64,000 nucleotides of DNA from CAVWDI01 sp963793095 (GTDB lineage: Bacteria; Chloroflexota; Anaerolineae; Anaerolineales; UBA4823), in NCBI GenBank assembly GCA_963793095.1, contig CAWBYY010000008.1, forward strand, positions 1 through 64,000, read 5' to 3'. Numbering within the stretch: the first letter of the stretch is position 1; every line of letters starts with the position of its first letter. Positions 34,642 through 43,544 of the stretch are shown in pieces. The notes below the pieces were generated by a model that was given only the letters and a program-made list of their open reading frames with translations, was not told the DNA's origin and did not search any database. Made by a program: the position numbers and the translations under genes.

Positions 34642-34878
34642 ATGGAATACGATTTAATCAACCCGGATATGTTCATTGCGGATATTATGGAGCGCTGGCC
34701 GGAAACTATTATACTTTTCCTGGAACACGGGATGGCCTGTGCAGGCTGTAGCCTGTCGGCTTTCTCTACACTGGCTGATGCCCTGGAAGTCTATAATATC
34801 CCCCAGGAAGAAATCCTGGTTCGCCTTAACCAGCCCATCATGCTCCAGAAAAATAACCCTGGACGATCAATTGGCTGA
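34642..34878 (+). CDS. DUF1858 redox-disulfide protein
   Basis: A 78-aa protein. DUF1858 is recognised from the start MFIADIMERWPETIILFLEHGMACAGC and the helical end VYNIPQEEILVRLNQ. A CAGC redox pair sits at residues about 33-36. The family is the N-terminal domain of ScdA/RIC-type iron-sulfur repair proteins and is linked to hybrid-cluster and nitrite/NO enzymes. It follows the nirS remnant by about 125 nt on the same strand. It may be a survivor of a nitrogen-oxide gene set, now serving in repair or redox transfer. Confidence 0.8.
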   Translation: MEYDLINPDMFIADIMERWPETIILFLEHGMACAGCSLSAFSTLADALEVYNIPQEEILVRLNQPIMLQKNNPGRSIG

Positions 34879-34910
34879 TATTGGGAATAAAGTGGTCTTG
34901 GAGGGTATCT

Positions 34911-35297
34911 ATGTCCAGTAATCAGGAGGACAGTTATTTTTCCAACTTTGTGGGTGGTGAATTTGAGATGCCTCTGGTCATGATTGAGTCGCCTTATGCA
35001 GGGGATGTGGAGACGAACATAAAATTTGCCAGGGCGTGCATGCGCGATTCGCTGGACAGAGGCGAGGCGCCGTTGGCGATGCACCTGCTGTATACCCAGG
35101 AGGGTATCCTTGACGATGATATCCCCAAGCAGCGAGAATTGGGAATCGTGGCGGGTTTATCCTGGGGCAGGCACGCTGACAAAACGGTCGTTTACACCAA
35201 CCTGGGGATTACCGCGGGCATGGAAATCGGGATTCAAACAGCTGAAAGGGAGGGGAGGCAGGTTGAATACCGGGAACTGGGCTCGTGGAGCCCATAG
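34911..35297 (+). CDS. DUF7768-like nucleoside-deoxyribosyltransferase-fold protein
   Basis: About 128 aa with ATG at 34911 after GGAGGG. The pattern VMIESPYAGDVETNIKFARA, PLAMHLLYTQEGILDD, and TVVYTNLGITAGMEIGIQ resembles DUF4406/DUF7768 proteins, whose fold is that of nucleoside 2-deoxyribosyltransferases. They are common in phages and mobile islands. The enzymatic role is not established. The gene follows DUF1858 by about 30 nt and might be co-transcribed with it. Confidence 0.65.
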   Translation: MSSNQEDSYFSNFVGGEFEMPLVMIESPYAGDVETNIKFARACMRDSLDRGEAPLAMHLLYTQEGILDDDIPKQRELGIVAGLSWGRHADKTVVYTNLGITAGMEIGIQTAEREGRQVEYRELGSWSP

Positions 35298-35369
35298 CCG
35301 AAATCCACTGGAACTGCTATCATAGCGCACAGCAACCTGATCAAATCCAAATGGATAAGCTGAAATAAT

Positions 35370-36281
35370 ATGAATGAGAAAAAATCAAAACTGGAAGGTG
35401 GATATACAATCCATCCTTTATCAAAGATTGGCGCCATTGCATTAAATGTATCCAACCTTGGGAACCAGATCGATTTCTACCAGAAAGTCCTTGGATTTCA
35501 ACTTCTCTGGCGTAAAGAGGATCAGGCTGGTTTGGGCACACCTGAACGAGAACTGCTGAGGCTGGTTGGACAGCCAGGTTACAAACGCTATTCCCGGGCG
35601 GCCGGGCTGTACCATTTTGCGGTCCTGTACCCGAACCAGGGCGAACTGGCGCGTGCAATCGGGCGGTTATTCCACCTGAATTATCCCAACTCTCCAACCG
35701 ACCATATTATGACCAAGACCACCTACCTGGATGACCCGGAAGGCAACGGCATCGAACTGTACGCCGAATCGCCCGAAGACGGGGAATGGTTTATAGATGG
35801 GGATAGCTTTGGCGCCCGGCGGGCGGACGGTTCGCTTTCCAACGGGCGTGAGCCGCTTGATCTGGAGGCGCTTTTCCGCCAGCTAGGAGAAGATGACAGG
35901 CTTGAAGACCCGATCCCACCGGAAACCCGGATCGGGCATGTCCACCTGCATGTCAGCGATATCGATGAAGCCTTGGGTTTTTATCACGGGACGCTTGGAT
36001 TTGATGTCATGGGCGTTTCCCCTGGAATCGGGATGGCGTTTGTCTCGGCAGGCGGCTACCACCACCACATCGGCCTGAACACCTGGAAGGGTCGCGGAAT
36101 CCCGCCTGCGCCACCGGATGCGCTCGGGCTTGACCACTTTACAGTGGAACTTCCTGACCGGGCCGCGCTGGAAATAGTCAGTGCCAGAGTGGAAACCGGA
36201 GGCTTGGCTACCAGAGAAGAAGCAGACGGGCTGCTGCTGCGCGACCCGTCTCAGATAGGTGTGCTCTTAAGGGTTAAATAG
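35370..36281 (+). CDS. Two-domain VOC protein, catechol-2,3-dioxygenase-like
   Basis: A 303-aa protein with two vicinal-oxygen-chelate halves. The first starts IGAIALNVSNLGNQIDFYQKVLG and has HFAVLYP and GNGIELYAE. The second starts IGHVHLHVSDIDEALGFYHG, contains GYHHHIGLNTW and ends with LDHFTVELP. The His and Glu residues at the expected places support an Fe(II) or other divalent metal site. It resembles CatE-type extradiol dioxygenases. The aromatic substrate is unknown; no ring-cleavage pathway is nearby. ATG at 35370. Confidence 0.85.
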   Translation: MNEKKSKLEGGYTIHPLSKIGAIALNVSNLGNQIDFYQKVLGFQLLWRKEDQAGLGTPERELLRLVGQPGYKRYSRAAGLYHFAVLYPNQGELARAIGRLFHLNYPNSPTDHIMTKTTYLDDPEGNGIELYAESPEDGEWFIDGDSFGARRADGSLSNGREPLDLEALFRQLGEDDRLEDPIPPETRIGHVHLHVSDIDEALGFYHGTLGFDVMGVSPGIGMAFVSAGGYHHHIGLNTWKGRGIPPAPPDALGLDHFTVELPDRAALEIVSARVETGGLATREEADGLLLRDPSQIGVLLRVK

Positions 36282-36327
36282 AACCAGCTTGTGTTTCCGG
36301 GAAATTGTTGGGATTCCTCGACCTCGC

Positions 36328-37962
36328 TTACAGGCTGGCTTCTTGCGAGTGGTAACCGCTGGAGCCTGAGGGTCTGGCTTTTGCCTCTTCCGCAATCTGG
36401 GGGGTTCCATCGCCTTCCTCGCAGCGCACCTCAAAAACATGATCGCCGGCTTCAAAAGGCCAGTCGAAGCGCCAGATCACCCAGGTGGTCTCCGAGAGCG
36501 GTGAGCGCAACTTGGCCTCCTGCCAGGGGCCGCCGTCCATGCGCACTTCCACTTTCGAAATGCGGCGGTCGCCGGAATATGCGATCCCGCCGATCGGAAC
36601 CAGCTGGTCCCCGCCGCTCTCATAGACCGCATTGGCGGCGACTGTGTCGATCACAGAGGTGGCTTTGACCTGGGCGATTTCATCCCAGCCGCGTTCAACC
36701 CAGTATCCCTCTTCGTATGTATCGGTCACCTCAATAGAAGTGATCCACTTGGGCTGTTTCATCCCGTAGCGGTCCGGGATCCAGATACGCAGCGGAAAAC
36801 CGTGTTCGGAGGGGAGCGGGTTGCCGTCCCAGTTGTAGCAGAACATGATCCTATCGTCGGATTCAATCAGGTCAAGGGCGATCGTCTCGTAAAAACCGTC
36901 GGCGGAGTTAATCTTGAGATAGCGGGCTTCCGGTTTCAAGCCGGCATCCGCCAGGACATCCATCACGCTGGCGCCTTCCCACAGGGTAGTCCCGATCAGC
37001 GAGGTTCCAACCCGGCCGGAGATGCAGGAAATGGTGACATACTGGCTGCGGACCGGGTAATTATCCCGCAAGTCATCCGGGGTAAGCATGAGCGGGTTTT
37101 CAACAAGCCCGGTGATTGGCAGGTGCCAGGTATCCCCGTCAATTTCGGTGGGTTGGACTTCTATGAAGACCTTGTAGTGGTCTTTGAGAGGGGTATATTC
37201 AGGGCGGGTCCCCGGGGCGGGAGTGACCGGGTCATCGATGTTGGGCAGCTGTTTGCCCTCCGGCGAGTCAACCTGGTGGGCCATGCCTGCTTCGAGTTCA
37301 AGCAGCCTTTGAGACTGTTCGGACCGTTCCAGCAGGGCAGCCAGACCGGCGCCCACCACTGTGACCGAGGCGCTGGTCGCCCCCAGGGTGATCAGGAACT
37401 GGCGCCGGTTGAGCCGCTGGACATCCGCTGTTTCTTGCTCTTCTCCGCTGGCGGCTTGCTCGTATTCAAGCAGCCTGGCAGTGACAAACGACAGCAGCAG
37501 CCCCCAGGCTCCAAACAGAACCGCCAGCCAGAGGATGTTAATAAACGGGTTCATTTTTGAGGCCCCGACCCCGATGCTGACTGCGATCATGGGCAGTCCC
37601 AGCAGGGCTCCCGCCACCAATCCGGCCGGGATGCCGGGTTTGATTTTCGAAATGGATGTATAAAGGAAGAAACCCGCCCCAACCAGGGTCGCCACTACAA
37701 AGAAACCGAATACAGCCATCATCTGCTCGGCTGTTTTGGCTGCGTCGGCGACGTTGATACCCAGCAGAATCAGCGTGTCGATCATCAAATCGATCCCGAA
37801 GGTGACCACCGGCCCCGGCAGGATTTTGGTGACCCAGTTGAACAGGTCGTAAGGGATAAACGCCAGGTCAAAAAGCTGGTTCGCCAGATACATCAGGACA
37901 GTGAGAGGGGCTGCCAGGAGGGCGCCCACCAGCAAACTCAGTCCAATGTGTGATTTCCGCAT
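36328..37962 (-). CDS. Membrane-fused sulfite-oxidase-type molybdopterin oxidoreductase
   Basis: A 544-aa protein. The first 175 residues form about five membrane helices, followed at about residue 185 by a twin-arginine-like NRRQFLITLGATSA and another hydrophobic helix. The catalytic domain is of sulfite-oxidase type: VTISCISGRVGTSLIGTTLW supplies the Cys ligand of Mo, and LPSEHGFPLRIWIPDRYGMKQ and WITSIEVTD match the family. The C-terminus is a Mo-co dimerisation domain (VPIGGIAYSGDRRISKVEV). A Tat motif inside a polytopic protein is unusual. The ATG at 37962 follows AGGAG. The electron acceptor and substrate are unknown. Confidence 0.87.
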   Translation of the reverse strand: MRKSHIGLSLLVGALLAAPLTVLMYLANQLFDLAFIPYDLFNWVTKILPGPVVTFGIDLMIDTLILLGINVADAAKTAEQMMAVFGFFVVATLVGAGFFLYTSISKIKPGIPAGLVAGALLGLPMIAVSIGVGASKMNPFINILWLAVLFGAWGLLLSFVTARLLEYEQAASGEEQETADVQRLNRRQFLITLGATSASVTVVGAGLAALLERSEQSQRLLELEAGMAHQVDSPEGKQLPNIDDPVTPAPGTRPEYTPLKDHYKVFIEVQPTEIDGDTWHLPITGLVENPLMLTPDDLRDNYPVRSQYVTISCISGRVGTSLIGTTLWEGASVMDVLADAGLKPEARYLKINSADGFYETIALDLIESDDRIMFCYNWDGNPLPSEHGFPLRIWIPDRYGMKQPKWITSIEVTDTYEEGYWVERGWDEIAQVKATSVIDTVAANAVYESGGDQLVPIGGIAYSGDRRISKVEVRMDGGPWQEAKLRSPLSETTWVIWRFDWPFEAGDHVFEVRCEEGDGTPQIAEEAKARPSGSSGYHSQEASL

Positions 37963-38100
37963 TTTTTCGCTCCTTTCAATAAACTCGGCGTGGTGGTAGC
38001 TAAATATGAAATAAAAATTTGAAATAATGCATAGATTTTGGATTTATTATACGTAAAAATTGTTAATATTTTTCTCCAGCAGTGTATATTTTGAAAATAA

Positions 38101-38137
38101 ATCCTGTGCGGCAGAATTGTAGTATACCGCACAGGAT
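38101..38137 (-). terminator. Intrinsic terminator for the small secreted protein gene
   Basis: ATCCTGTGCGG and CCGCACAGGAT pair over 11 bp around a 15-nt loop. On the minus strand the stem is followed by TTTATTTTC. It lies just beyond the stop at 38165 and separates that gene from the molybdoenzyme gene. Confidence 0.8.
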
Positions 38138-38164
38138 TGGAAGGCAGTTTATGGGATAAGCTTC

Positions 38165-38473
38165 TTACCTGTTCCAGATAGCGGTATACCCGACCTCGCC
38201 CGGGCTTGCATGGTCGCCGCCGGGAGTTCCGGCCCCTTCTCTATTTGTAGCATGGGTGGGGACAAAAACATCAGGGCCTGGCACCGTATAGTCGCCACCG
38301 CCAATTTCAACAATATTTGCCGGATCAGAATTTCCGTGTTCCTCTCCTGCCTGTCCTCCGAGCACGGGGCAAACAAAGCCATCTCCTTTAACTGGAGGCC
38401 CGGCAAAGGCAGCTGTGACAGTGAGGGCATATAAAATCCCGGTCAGGACCAGTACGTACAGTATTTTTTTCAT
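38165..38473 (-). CDS. Small secreted protein of unknown function
   Basis: A 102-aa protein whose ATG at 38473 follows AAGGAG. A clear signal peptide (ILYVLVLTGILYALTVTAAF) ends at AFA-GPP. The mature 80 residues are rich in Gly and Pro, with GDGFVCPVLGG near the start, GGDYTVPGPDVFVPTHA in the middle and GGDHASPGEVGYTAIW at the end. It has a single cysteine. I remember similar small exported proteins in Chloroflexi but no function. It has its own terminator. Confidence 0.7.
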   Translation of the reverse strand: MKKILYVLVLTGILYALTVTAAFAGPPVKGDGFVCPVLGGQAGEEHGNSDPANIVEIGGGDYTVPGPDVFVPTHATNREGAGTPGGDHASPGEVGYTAIWNR

Positions 38474-38584
38474 CTTTAACTCCTTTCTATCTTGCAAATC
38501 GGACCGCCTTCCACAGAACCAGTCTAAAACCGATTGGTTGTGGATGTCTTTAGGGAAAATTACAATTTCATTACAGCGGTTCAT

Positions 38585-38914
38585 GTGTTCGGGGAGTGTC
38601 CAGGGTCCGCCCGCCCGTCAGAACAACGGTCATTTCGAGCCGGTCGAAAAATCCCCCACAGTGGTTGTTAACTGATCTGGTAATCAGGTAAAAATGGGAA
38701 GACGGCCTGATTGATCAGCAGCCGTCAGGTCCCAGCAGTAATACTCCTCCGGGGTATCAGAAGTAAAAAATGATGGTGAGCCAGTATAAGCTGGCTCAAA
38801 TTGGCTAGAATAATCTGGAGTGGAAGCCCAAAAATTTCCAGTAATTTAAAAAACTACAAATTATCCAGAATCTAAGACCAGTAAATATGCGAGCCCCCCT
38901 CATACAAACCTGGG
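38585..38914. other. Intergenic, with short repeat-like end (copy D)
   Basis: No gene is seen. GGTCATTTCGAGCCGGTCGA at about 38628-38648, then AAAATCCCCC, recalls the start of the dispersed repeat but is too short to assign firmly. The rest shows nothing notable. Confidence 0.35.
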
Positions 38915-39205
38915 TTATATCGACCTGATCTCGTAAACCCTGATAGCGGTGATAAAGGGGCAGGATTTTGCAATCTCTTCGGCTTCTTCGATGTCTTCAG
39001 CAGTGATCACGTTGTAGCCTGTGATTGCGTCTTTATCAAAAGCCAGTTCCCTGGTCCCGGATCTGGTGATCTCCCTTCCCGGTCCCAGACCGGTGCCGGG
39101 TTCTACCTGTCTTTCTGCGATGGATTGAAACCATTTATTCCAGGCATCCATGATCTCCTGGGTAGGCATCTCGAATCCGATATGGAATAACACAAATTTT
39201 TTCAA
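38915..39205 (-). CDS. YCII-domain protein
   Basis: About 96 aa from a TTG start with GGAG 6 nt upstream; the longer frame to 39292 has no ribosome site. The ferredoxin-like YCII fold is suggested by KKFVLFHIGFEMPTQEIMDAW, TRELAFDKDAITGYNVITAE and EEAEEIAKSCPFI. YCII proteins are small dimers of mostly unknown function with a conserved His/Asp pair. It stands alone. Confidence 0.72.
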   Translation of the reverse strand: MKKFVLFHIGFEMPTQEIMDAWNKWFQSIAERQVEPGTGLGPGREITRSGTRELAFDKDAITGYNVITAEDIEEAEEIAKSCPFITAIRVYEIRSI

Positions 39206-39512
39206 ATCAATCTCCTGTACTATTCTGATGTTTGAAATAAACCCGGTAAAAGAAGAAACGGCTTTAAAATCCCGGGCAGCCAGATTATACACTAAATCAT
39301 ATCTAATTCATCTAAATATTTTGGGCTGGATGCAACCCGATTGGGCCAGGGCTGGATGAAGATTATTCCTGGGCTGCCGTAGAACTGGAATCGGAGCGAT
39401 TGAGGATAAATAATAAAGCCCTGACCGGACAAGGCAAATAGGACTGCTGCCAGGATATTATGAAGTGCTGGTAAAATCGTTCAGCAGGATATTCAACAGC
39501 GAGGGAATAAAA
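39206..39512. other. Divergent intergenic region
   Basis: About 300 nt between the divergent YCII and flavodoxin genes. No gene or clear promoter is seen. Confidence 0.4.
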
Positions 39513-40022
39513 ATGACAGGTAAAGTACTGGTGGGATATGCGACCAATTACGGCTCAACCCGGGAGGTCGCCGAGGCGGTTGCGGCTGTGCTGGAAGAGT
39601 CCGGTTATGCGGTGGATACCCAGCCCCTGCGGGAGGCAGCCAGACTCGAAGGCTGCCAGGCGGTGGTGATGGGAGCCGCCCTCTACATGTTCCGCTGGCA
39701 CAAGGACGCAAAACGGTTCCTTTCGAAGCACAAAAAATCGCTGGTGCAAATGCCGGTGGCGGTCTTCGCCCTCGGCCCAACCCATGACCCTCACGATGAG
39801 CAGGAGTGGCGCGAATCCCAATCGCAGCTTGATAAAGAATTAGCCGGATACACCTGGTTTAAACCGGTTGATATTAAATTGTTCGGGGGCAAATTCGACC
39901 CTGAGAAGCTCAAATTTCCGCTCAACAAACTGGCGGGGAGCGAGCCGGCTACAGACATCCGCGACTGGGAGGCGATCCGGGCATGGGCAGGCGGACTGCC
40001 GGAGCTTTTTGGTTTATCATAA
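39513..40022 (+). CDS. Flavodoxin-domain protein, HemG-like
   Basis: About 169 aa with ATG at 39513 after GAGGGAA. The FMN loop is YATNYGSTREVAEAVA. GAALYMFRWHKDAKRFLSKH and VAVFALGPTHDP are typical of the protoporphyrinogen-oxidase-like flavodoxins (HemG family) and of the flavodoxin next to anaerobic regulators. The C-terminal part is longer than in plain flavodoxins. No haem genes are near, so the role is open. Confidence 0.82.
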   Translation: MTGKVLVGYATNYGSTREVAEAVAAVLEESGYAVDTQPLREAARLEGCQAVVMGAALYMFRWHKDAKRFLSKHKKSLVQMPVAVFALGPTHDPHDEQEWRESQSQLDKELAGYTWFKPVDIKLFGGKFDPEKLKFPLNKLAGSEPATDIRDWEAIRAWAGGLPELFGLS

Positions 40023-40201
40023 TATAATTTTGCAGCACACCGGCTTGCTTTATGGGTGGACCGACTGGCCGGTCGAAAGCCACCCCAGGTTTGTTGCACC
40101 ACTCCGACCGGGACATCTCCGGCACAATCATAAAAGTTATTAAATAATTCCCGGGTGCAACTTACCCGTGTCCACTTTTTCTGTACCATACGACCTGTGT
40201 A

Positions 40202-40330
40202 GTGCGATGCACCTGCGAGGTGCGTTGCACTAGATTCCTCAAACTTTAGGTGCAACGCACTTATTAAGTGCATCGCACCACCTGTACGATAGTACGTTGC
40301 ACTTGATTCCTCAAACTTAAGGCGCAACGC
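40202..40330. repeat. Nested palindromic repeat array (cruciform-forming)
   Basis: GTGCGATGCAC (40202-40212) and GTGCGTTGCAC (40220-40230), 7 nt apart, are mirrored by GTGCAACGCAC (40250-40260) and GTGCATCGCAC (40268-40278), also 7 nt apart. The centre is a 19-nt loop. A second partial copy of the core, CGTTGCAC, a 19-nt loop matching at 17 of 19 bases, then GCGCAACGC, is at 40295-40330. There is no ORF. The whole gap 40023-40530 contains no gene. Confidence 0.75.
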
Positions 40331-40530
40331 ATTTTAGATCCTTCGTTCCTCCCCCGAAGCGATGCTGCACGATCCCACAGGGATGCTTCGCGATCAGGAT
40401 AAACTCAGGACAGGCTGCATCACACCACGGTTATCCCGGGGCTGACGCTGGGAATTATTGCCGCTTGTTTAAAGGGTTGGCAAACTTTATAATAGGTTTC
40501 TCGTCCATAAAATTCGCGAAAGGACCATAA

Positions 40531-43191
40531 ATGAATACAATTATTAAGTTTCTTCGAAAGTTTGTCCGTTTCCTCGTTGTCTGGTTTGTGGACACCGTGG
40601 CGCTGCTGATAACAGCCCGGATAATGCCCGGAATCAGCTTCCAGACAGATGGTGAAGTCTCAGTATACGTGGTGGCGACCGCGGCCGCGTTACTGCTAGG
40701 GATTGTTAACCTGCTGGTGCGCCCATTACTCCTGCTGATCGCGATGCCCCTGGGATGGATGGTGGTATTTGGGTTGGGCTTTTTTATCAACGCGATCACG
40801 TTAAAGATCACCTCCGGACTGATGGCAGGTTTTACGGTGGACACCTGGCTGGAAGCTTTTATCGGGGGCCTGCTGCTGTCCTTTGTAAATATGGTCCTGA
40901 TCGAGCTGCTGAATATCGATAATGACGAGTCCTTTTATGCAAATCTGGCCCTGCGCCAGGCTTCAAAAGAAGCGGTTGTTGAAAAAGGGGAGACCCGGCG
41001 CGGGCTGGTTATGCTGGAAATCGACGGTTTGAGCTACCACCATATCAAGAAGGCGGTTGAAGACGGCTATATGCCGACCATAAAGCGTTTAATCGACGAG
41101 GACGGATACCGGATTTCGCGGGTGGACTGCGGGCTCCCCTCCTCCACGCCTGCCTGCCAGGCCGGGATCCTGCAGGGCAATAACGACAATATGCCCGCCT
41201 TCCGCTGGCTGGACAAGGAAAACAACCGCATGATGGCGGGCGGTCTCCAGATGGCAGAACTGGAACCGGTCCTGTCGAACGGAAAAGGTCTGCTGGAGGG
41301 CGGCACCTCCATCTCGAACATGTTCAGCGGGGATGCAGATAAGGCGATGCTGACTATGACAAAAATGAAAGCCGGCACAGAAGAGGAAAAGAAGAAGCGC
41401 GCCCGGGATATGTACCTGTTGATGAGGAACCCGTATTTCTTCATGCGGGTGCTGGTGTTGTTCTTTGCGGATGTGTTCCGGGAGTTGTGGCAGTACTGGC
41501 AGCAGTCCCGCAAGGATGTGCAGCCGCGCCTGAACCGCCTGCATAAAGGTTATCCGGTTCTGCGGGCGGCGACCAATGTTTTCCTGAGGGATGTCAGCGC
41601 CTATCTTACGATCCTGGAGATCGTGCGCGGGGTGCCCGCCATCTATACCCTTTTTGCCGGTTATGATGAAGTCGCCCACCATTCCGGCCCGTGGACGAAG
41701 GATGCCATGGGGGTTTTGAATCACTTCGACCGGACAATATCCAAAATCCTGGTGGTAGTTGAAAGATTTGCGCCCCGGCCATACGAGTTTATCCTGCTCT
41801 CCGACCACGGGCAGTCGTTTGGAGCCACATTCGAGCAGCGTTATGGAGTGTCGATCACCGAATTTGTTGGAAGCCTGCTTCCTGAAGGCACCCAGACTGC
41901 GGAAACCGGCGGGGGCGATGACGGCACGATCGGGGTGGCGGCAATGATGAACGAAATGGAAAATATGCAGGATGAAGACGTGAGCGGCAGGCTGGGTTCG
42001 GCGGTGGTAAAAGGTACCCAGAGCGCCCTCAGGAGCAACCTGGAGCAGCAGACGGGTGAGCAGGAGGTCCAGCCCGCAAACATGATTCTCTGTTACAGCG
42101 GCAACCTGGCCCAGGTGTATTTTGACCTGCAGCCGCGTAAACTCAGCCTGACCGAACTCAACGAAGCTTTCCCGGGAATGGTCGATGCGGTGATGGCGCA
42201 CGAAGGAGTGGGCATTGTGGTTGCTTATGAAGATAGCGGCGAGCCGGTCGCCTTTGGCAAGAACGGCGCCCGCAACCTGCACACCGGCGATATCGTCGGT
42301 GAAGACCCCCTGGAGCAGTACGGCGACCCGGAACTGCGGGCGTGGCAGCTGCGCCGGGTGGTCGATTTCCCCCATTCCGGGGACCTGACCCTCAACAGCC
42401 CGCTCTACCCGGACGGAACGGTTGCAGCCTACGAGGAGTTAATTGGCAGCCATGGGGGATTGGGCGGAGAGCAAACGGATGCCTTTATTTTCCATCCCGG
42501 GGATATGGAAGTGCCGGAAACGCGCAATTCAAACGAGGTCATGGCGATCCTCAAGGCGCGGGTCGGCCTGCCGGGATCAGCCCCCAAGCCGGAAGTTGAA
42601 GAGCAGCCGCAGAAAGACCAGTGGACCCTGCCTGTTCTGTCGGCCGGCCTGGGAAGAGTGAGCAAGTGGCTGAACTATGCCTGGCAGGCAGTTACGCTGA
42701 ACCGGGATGCCTACCGTGAAATTGGAAAGGATATCTACATGACAGGCCCGGCGCTGCTGATTGCTGTGATTGCCCAGGCTGTTCAATCCTACTTCAATGA
42801 GGGCGGGTTTGACGCGGTTGATTTGCTGCTCAGAATAGTAACATGGTTGATCGCAGCCCTGGTGCTTTTCATGTCTGCCCATGTGCTGAGGGGCAGGCAG
42901 GATTTCACAACAACCATGCGTGTGGCTGGTTTCGCCCAGAGCGCCCACATCCTTGAACTGCTTAGATTTATCCCAGTGGTTGGCGACCTGGCCCGTTTGA
43001 TCGCAGTGGTGCTGGCTGTTATCGGGACCTGGGTAGGAACCGCCGCCGCCCAAGAGCTTAAAGGCTGGCGCACAATCCTGCTGCCGGTCCTGTTTATAAT
43101 CGTCGTCATTATTGGCAGTGTCTTTATGGAATCCGTGATTGAAGGCGCAGCTTTAACGATTGAAGGACTCCTGGCTGAGTTTGGGCTCTGA
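40531..43191 (+). CDS. Membrane fusion protein: four-TM (PF04020-like), type I phosphodiesterase, YIP1
   Basis: An 886-aa protein. Residues 1-130 are a four-helix membrane domain (VALLITARIMPGISFQ, NLLVRPLLLLIAMPLG) as in the PF04020 holin-like family. Residues about 150-680 are an alkaline-phosphatase-superfamily phosphodiesterase: GLVMLEIDGLSYHH gives a metal Asp, PSSTPACQAG the nucleophile region, DEVAHHSGPW, and ILLSDHGQSFG the later Asp/His pair. Residues about 710-880 are a YIP1-like membrane domain. The ATG follows GAAAGGA. It probably hydrolyses a phosphodiester or pyrophosphate in lipids or nucleotides at the membrane. The domain trio is unusual. Confidence 0.85.
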   Translation: MNTIIKFLRKFVRFLVVWFVDTVALLITARIMPGISFQTDGEVSVYVVATAAALLLGIVNLLVRPLLLLIAMPLGWMVVFGLGFFINAITLKITSGLMAGFTVDTWLEAFIGGLLLSFVNMVLIELLNIDNDESFYANLALRQASKEAVVEKGETRRGLVMLEIDGLSYHHIKKAVEDGYMPTIKRLIDEDGYRISRVDCGLPSSTPACQAGILQGNNDNMPAFRWLDKENNRMMAGGLQMAELEPVLSNGKGLLEGGTSISNMFSGDADKAMLTMTKMKAGTEEEKKKRARDMYLLMRNPYFFMRVLVLFFADVFRELWQYWQQSRKDVQPRLNRLHKGYPVLRAATNVFLRDVSAYLTILEIVRGVPAIYTLFAGYDEVAHHSGPWTKDAMGVLNHFDRTISKILVVVERFAPRPYEFILLSDHGQSFGATFEQRYGVSITEFVGSLLPEGTQTAETGGGDDGTIGVAAMMNEMENMQDEDVSGRLGSAVVKGTQSALRSNLEQQTGEQEVQPANMILCYSGNLAQVYFDLQPRKLSLTELNEAFPGMVDAVMAHEGVGIVVAYEDSGEPVAFGKNGARNLHTGDIVGEDPLEQYGDPELRAWQLRRVVDFPHSGDLTLNSPLYPDGTVAAYEELIGSHGGLGGEQTDAFIFHPGDMEVPETRNSNEVMAILKARVGLPGSAPKPEVEEQPQKDQWTLPVLSAGLGRVSKWLNYAWQAVTLNRDAYREIGKDIYMTGPALLIAVIAQAVQSYFNEGGFDAVDLLLRIVTWLIAALVLFMSAHVLRGRQDFTTTMRVAGFAQSAHILELLRFIPVVGDLARLIAVVLAVIGTWVGTAAAQELKGWRTILLPVLFIIVVIIGSVFMESVIEGAALTIEGLLAEFGL

Positions 43192-43544
43192 TCCGGTTAT
43201 ATCACCGGCCAGACTTTTATTATTTACGGCGGGCGGTTAGCCGGCCAGAAGCCCTGGAAAGTGCTGTCTGGCGATACGGTAATTTAAGCAGAGCGGAATG
43301 AATTTTCATGAATGGAAAATCGGACCTGCTTTAAAGCCGGGCACATGCAGGATTATCCAGTTGTTATTGTGTTCGCTCCCAAGGCGGGGGCTTTAAGTTA
43401 ACCCCAATCCAACCCTTTAATTAAAAAGATCATCCTGAGCTTGAATAAATTTCATCTCGCGGGAGGTTTTTCAAAGCTCAGGATGACTGGTTTATGTGTT
43501 TTAGCTGGCTTATTTTTGGGGACATTACCCCGGACCGGTTTGAA
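43192..43544. other. Intergenic between convergent genes
   Basis: About 350 nt. The only notable element is the inverted repeat at 43430-43486 listed separately. No gene is seen; an ORF on the plus strand overlapping the antisense gene is a shadow. Confidence 0.4.
43430..43486. terminator. Long inverted repeat, likely bidirectional terminator/REP-like
   Basis: TCATCCTGAGC (43430-43440) pairs perfectly with GCTCAGGATGA (43476-43486), and the flanking bases extend the stem with one bulge. It sits between the 3' ends of the convergent phosphodiesterase and helical-protein genes. The motif resembles common REP-type sequences. Confidence 0.6.

Noticed and set aside
40202..40330. CRISPR-like array
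   Set aside because: Only two unequal copies, palindromic in themselves, with no spacer-like variable units and no cas genes.
41089..42375. Long minus-strand ORF of 428 codons inside the phosphodiesterase fusion
   Set aside because: It mirrors the high-GC coding strand; the sense frame has all domain motifs, while this one has none.
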